From NCBI RefSeq assembly GCF_017498545.1, contig NZ_CP071793.1, positions 2,604,001-2,668,000 of the forward strand: a stretch of 64,000 bases of DNA. The letters are read 5' to 3'. The DNA comes from Sulfidibacter corallicola (lineage in GTDB: Bacteria > Acidobacteriota > Holophagae > Acanthopleuribacterales > Acanthopleuribacteraceae). The notes beneath the pieces were generated by a model. That model made no database searches and was not told where the DNA came from. It was given only the letters and a program-made list of their open reading frames with translations. Position numbers and translations under genes: made by a program. Each line of letters begins with the position of its first letter. Position 1 is the stretch's first letter. Shown here piece by piece: positions 62,301 to 64,000 of the stretch.

Positions 62301-64000
62301 GGACCAGCTCGGTCGAAGTCCGCGGCGGGATGAGCCGCAACCGCGAGATCGGGAGACGGGCGTCTTTGGCGGCGTGGGCACACAGGGTTCGGAACCGCTG
62401 CAGCATGTTCTCGGCGGTATCGCGTTCGAACAGGTCGGTGTTGTATTCAAGCGTGACCAACAACTCGTCGCCCAGTTCGCCCAGGGTCAGGGTCAGATCG
62501 AACTTGGCTACCTCGATGTCCAGGGTCAGCGGCGCCAACTCGGCCTCGGGCCAGGAGAAGGCGCGGTTCGGCATGCTTTGGAATACGAAGGCGGCCTGGA
62601 ACAGCGGATGACGACTGGTGTCGCGGGCAATACCCAAACTGTCGACCAGATCTTCGAATGGGACCTCGGCCGCGGCGAAGGCGCCCAGGGTCGTCTCGCG
62701 GACCTGATCGACCAGGTGACGAAACTGGGGGTCTCCCTCGATGCGGGTCCGCAGCGGCAGGGTGTTGGCGAACATGCCGATCAGGGCGTCGAGTTGGGGA
62801 TCGGGGCGGCCCGCGACGGGGGTACCGACGATCAGGTCGCGCTGATCGGTGTAGCGGACCAACAGGACCTTGAAGGCGGCCAGACCGACCATGAAAAGCG
62901 TGGCGTTGCGTTTGCGGGCCAGCTCGGCGAGACCTCGGGCCACCTCGGCGGGCAGGCGCAACGAGCAGGTCGCGCCGTGGAACGTTTGGATACGCGGTCG
63001 CGGCCGGTCGGTGGGCAGGTCCAGAGTGGGCAGGGTACCCTCGAGTTGATCGCGCCACCAGGTGCGCTGCGCTTGTAGCAGGCCGGCGCGGTGTCGCGCC
63101 GCCTGCCAAAGCGCGAAGTCGGTGTATTGGATGGGGAGCGGCGGTAAGGCCGCCTGTCGGGCGAGGTCGGCGGGGGTTTGGGTGTGTCGCGGGGGTTGCG
63201 GGGATTGCCTGGTTGGGGGCTTTGAGGGGTTGAGCTGGTGGATTGGCCTGCTCCTGGGCTCACGCTTTCCTGCTTGCGGGCACTCCTTGCTGGGAGGCTT
63301 CGTTTTGTCGGCCCAGCGCCCTGGGCGGGCCCGGCACCTGCTGTGGGGCACACTCTCTTTGGCTGGCGGGTTCTGCCCGCTTGGCGACTTCGTTTTGTCG
63401 GCCCAGCGGGCCAACCTACTTGGCATGATTCTTCTCTTGGGTGGCGGGCACTCCCCGCTGCGAGGCTTCGAGGGGTTGATCCGGCGGATCAACCTACCGG
63501 GCTTGATTCTTCTTTCGGCTGGCGGGCACTCCCCGCTGGGAAACTCCGTTTTGTCGGCCCAGCGGGCCAACCTACAAAGCTTGATTCTTCTCTCGGCTGG
63601 CGGGATCTTTTTGGCTTTTGGTTTCGATGGGGTGGTCCGGGGGTGGGTCAGCGCGGCTCGATATAGGGCACTGAGTTCGTGGAGCAGGACGGCCAACGAA
63701 AAGCCATCCGCCACGATGTGGTGCATCGACAAGATCAAGGCGTGCTTCGACGCATCCAAAAGGGCGATCACACCGCGCAGGGGACCCGCCACCGTAAGGT
63801 CGAACGGCGCGAAGACGGTATCTTGGACCAGCTCGGCCAGAGCGGGTTCGCAATCCTGCGCGTCCAATCCGCTCAGATCGCGGACTTCCAGCGGGAATGC
63901 GCCCTCCGGCATGACCACCTGCCAGCCCGCGCCGTCGCGCTCCTCGAACGCGGTGCGCAGGATTTGGTGACGGTCCACCAGCGCGTCGAGCGCGGCGCCC
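56389..64000 (-). CDS. Nonribosomal peptide synthetase, terminal modules C-A-T-C-A-T-TE (5' end outside window)
   Basis: About 2536 codons in the window; the N-terminus lies beyond 64000, as the first visible sequence is inside a C domain (RHQILRTAF). Order: C1 with HHIVADG near 63703-63723; A1 ([11 protein letters not shown] near 61770-61800); T1 with Ser at 60601-60603 (GCDSIL); C2 with HHALLDG near 59983-60003; A2 ([11 protein letters not shown] near 58575-58610); T2 with Ser at 57418-57420 (GGHSLL); TE with Ser at 57034-57036 (GWSMGG). Pocket residues aligned by eye to GrsA give DFWSIGMV-H for A1, one change from the threonine code, and DVQFIAQVV for A2, one change from proline codes. It adds the last two residues and releases the peptide. 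C1 contains a 134-residue insertion of palindromic repeats (63220-63621). It heads the row Coq4-like, radical SAM, propeller, ABC genes. Confidence 0.95.
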   Translation of the reverse strand, partial: GAALDALVDRHQILRTAFEERDGAGWQVVMPEGAFPLEVRDLSGLDAQDCEPALAELVQDTVFAPFDLTVAGPLRGVIALLDASKHALILSMHHIVADGFSLAVLLHELSALYRAALTHPRTTPSKPKAKKIPPAERRIKLCRLARWADKTEFPSGECPPAERRIKPGRLIRRINPSKPRSGECPPPKRRIMPSRLARWADKTKSPSGQNPPAKESVPHSRCRARPGRWADKTKPPSKECPQAGKREPRSRPIHQLNPSKPPTRQSPQPPRHTQTPADLARQAALPPLPIQYTDFALWQAARHRAGLLQAQRTWWRDQLEGTLPTLDLPTDRPRPRIQTFHGATCSLRLPAEVARGLAELARKRNATLFMVGLAAFKVLLVRYTDQRDLIVGTPVAGRPDPQLDALIGMFANTLPLRTRIEGDPQFRHLVDQVRETTLGAFAAAEVPFEDLVDSLGIARDTSRHPLFQAAFVFQSMPNRAFSWPEAELAPLTLDIEVAKFDLTLTLGELGDELLVTLEYNTDLFERDTAENMLQRFRTLCAHAAKDARLPISRLRLIPPRTSTELVHGWHGRRRHLGPQRALHRHFEDVARRYPDRVAVSCRDSSITYDCLNRRANRLAHGLVRRGVRPGERIGISVTRSSELIVAILGVLKAGATYVPLDPEYPPARLRYLVEDASLRWVLGEAEVPAPAREVLTEASQWVDVAEMGRSGSATDEKNLEGRDEPEMPAYVIYTSGSTGNPKGVPVSHRQVARLFRGCDDLFSFGPDDVWTLFHNYSFDFSVWEIWGALRYGGRLVIVPDGARRDPSAFRRLLAAERVTVLSQTPSAFAPLIAHECAHPEWSPLPLRTVIFGGEALQPAALKPWFARYGVRVPTMVNMYGITETTVHVTFRELTEADLDRPSNIGRPLPDLALYLLDEHMAPVPAGLVGELYVAGAGLAAGYLDRPGLSAQRFVPHPWGRPGERLYRTGDLARQTPSGEFVYVGRCDAQVKIRGFRIELGEVEQALRSCRDVREAAVTTFTDEAGHPALAAYLIAQEGRVLDADGLRAELAETLPAHFIPAALVMLDAFPLTANGKLDRAALPDPRGARLTTTTAYVAPRSETERALAVILAEELGLERVGIDDNVFNLGCDSILSIRIQSRARREGIGFEVVDFFEHQTIRALASHCRETEVGQSEVPDVAPFALIEAADRDRLPNDAVDAWPMTRLQQGMLFHGRLEADRHPYHNIYHLDLTTVFDPDALRRAIEVLATEHAVLRTTFAAAGFAEPLQVVRGARLPELRLLDWSGLEDAAWPARWHAWCAEELATGFDSADAVPLRFAAMRRDPSRWRLAISFHHALLDGWSYGLLREGLLRAYGDLVEGRTPRPETPPPGFGAYVALERGALTAPIERDYWHARLADYEPAELRTGEGRRAEGPATEMLTLSAETSAALERLAHEEGVHPRTLLLAAHLRLLALFTGQADVSTGLIVNTRLEAEGGDRMLGLLLNTLPFRASLSRTSWRAFVREVARLEREDQRHRRYPYAQLRHDLGRAAHFDVVFNYVNFAGSAKPVESGSGGVLGVHQGEAVGDTGLPLLLTLWPGEVLQVALSANGVEYGRADARRLLDHFGGMLRALAEDPDGPMFGWAVTERAWPAKELARLAEVERGPSVTWPHRTLLDLLADAWDQDPARVAIETDDASLSYGDLQRRTAAVAAGLAARGIGPGSVVAITYPRGLEACLALLGVVRAGTAYLPIDPTYPTERRRFMLADSGAPLLIGTECDAVPAGLPCTGLAELEESGRDLPVPEHHPSPEDPVYLIYTSGSTGTPKGVLLPHRSLANLIAWQNRESGSAASRTLQFAPLSFDVHFQEMWATWTCGGTLVLLDEATRRDPHRLWAHLIDRRVSRLFLPFVALSQLASVSAGVDLAASALREVITAGEQLDVTEDLRAMFTRLPQARLINQYGPSETHVVTSYTLTGPPESWPAQPPIGTAIPNVSLALRGAWDEAVPLGVPGRLWLGGVAPALGYHGREELTAQRFRIVETASTRCYDSGDLARWSEAGELQFLGRADTQVKVRGFRVEPGEVEAALVGLDAVAEAAVVPIRDGSGATVLAAWLVPADAAEPNVAELRAALSRQLPDYAVPARFTRVEALPTTPSGKRDRRALSQLGDVAAVAPYRAPSTSDELRLAALWERLFQRGPIGLDDHFFELGGHSLLAVRLADMVTETFGVTLPLATLFAHPTLGALAARLSAEPLRLVSPLVPIREEGGAAPFFCVHPGGGTVLCYRELAHLLDGSRPFIGIQNLAYEGLPAAASIEAMAADYVAALRVRQPQGPYHLGGWSMGGLVAFEMALQLEAQGAEIACLALFDTLAPGYGEEAGVADLRLIRALVERGFHEADLTPPEAALDALADGSTEAALNGAHQLLREHGLLPSQVDAAQFAEGFRAYADELALMTHYQPSATLRGPLHLMQAGDALPDHLQPDFPADYDRASNGWRAWCAQSPRVVVVSGGHNDLVKPPHVQVLARALDTALSGVSADPPEPVGLAARARPDRRE
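63220..63621 (-). repeat. In-frame array of five palindromic elements inside the NRPS C domain
   Basis: Units start at 63220, 63298, 63388, 63466 and 63544: steps of 78, 90, 78 and 78 bp, all multiples of three. Each has CTTCG or a variant, a hairpin core (for example GGTTGATCC/GGATCAACC at 63474-63494), CCTAC, GATTCTTCT and GGCGGGCACT. This is the same order of blocks as the minus-sense intergenic elements at 38369 and 30022. The encoded 26-residue repeats read PPAERRIK, then [10 protein letters not shown] and PSGEC, and are rich in Lys, Arg and Pro. The array lies between ELSALYRAA and [14 protein letters not shown], which are normally separated by only some 10-15 residues in C domains. Confidence 0.9.

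Noticed and set aside
63220..63621. Intein, intron or frameshift in the NRPS
   Set aside because: No intein splicing motifs or intron structure are present, the frame is kept throughout, and the segment is a tandem repeat of a family seen in intergenic DNA.

Overview
The window looks like one stretch of a bacterial chromosome with high GC content (roughly 60-65 % by eye). The genes are closely packed, most have clear Shine-Dalgarno sites, several protein exports use Sec-type signal peptides, and two-component, sigma54 and ArsR/LysR regulators are all present. Large modular synthases, secreted multidomain proteases, dockerin-like calcium modules and V4R/sigma54 sensors suggest a large-genome, Gram-negative environmental bacterium. 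Acidobacteriota of the Holophagae/Acanthopleuribacter type or a myxobacterium-like lineage would fit, but this is an inference and there is no rRNA to settle it.

Layout. 1-6231 (-) is the 5' part of a single-module type I polyketide synthase, KS-AT-KR-DH-ACP-TE, cut by the window edge inside the TE. It is divergent from an SDR gene (6770-7630). 8225-9853 (-) is a SRPBCC/GST-like/ArsR operon whose promoter is flanked by two identical-core palindromes. 10188-17913 holds a small membrane protein, a secreted zinc-protease-like protein, an exported DJ-1/PfpI protein and an OmpR/histidine kinase pair. 17947-20858 is a LysR/AlkZ-like operon divergent from a dimeric-barrel gene. 21220-24472 holds a DUF6624 protein and an XylR-type sigma54 activator facing a SnoaL-like gene with a near-consensus -24/-12 promoter. 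24803-29107 is a secreted subtilase. 30104-35130 (-) is sbcDC. 35426-39451 carries a beta-helix/dockerin protein, a 90-residue membrane-anchored protein and an EEP nuclease. 39645-40067 (-) is a Val-Asp-Asp tRNA operon with promoter and terminator. 40266-49783 carries a flavin-halogenase-like enzyme, a GAF-like protein, an ATP-grasp enzyme, an acyl-CoA synthetase, a beta-propeller, a DUF547 protein and a VOC protein. 50004-64000 (-) is a probable biosynthetic operon: a two-module NRPS terminus with TE, then a Coq4-like protein, a PhpK-like B12/radical-SAM enzyme, a beta-propeller and an ABC exporter.

The most striking signal is a family of short palindromic elements. The flanks are conserved but the stem sequence varies while pairing is kept. 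They fill the three long gaps between convergent genes (7.77-8.18 kb, 29.12-30.09 kb, 37.73-38.66 kb). In every gap each copy points the same way as transcription of the adjacent gene, so all would lie in 3' ends of transcripts. The same family also occurs, again in sense orientation, inside the NRPS coding sequence (63220-63621). There five units of 78 or 90 bp keep the reading frame and encode about 134 extra residues, arranged as 26-residue repeats, in a condensation domain.
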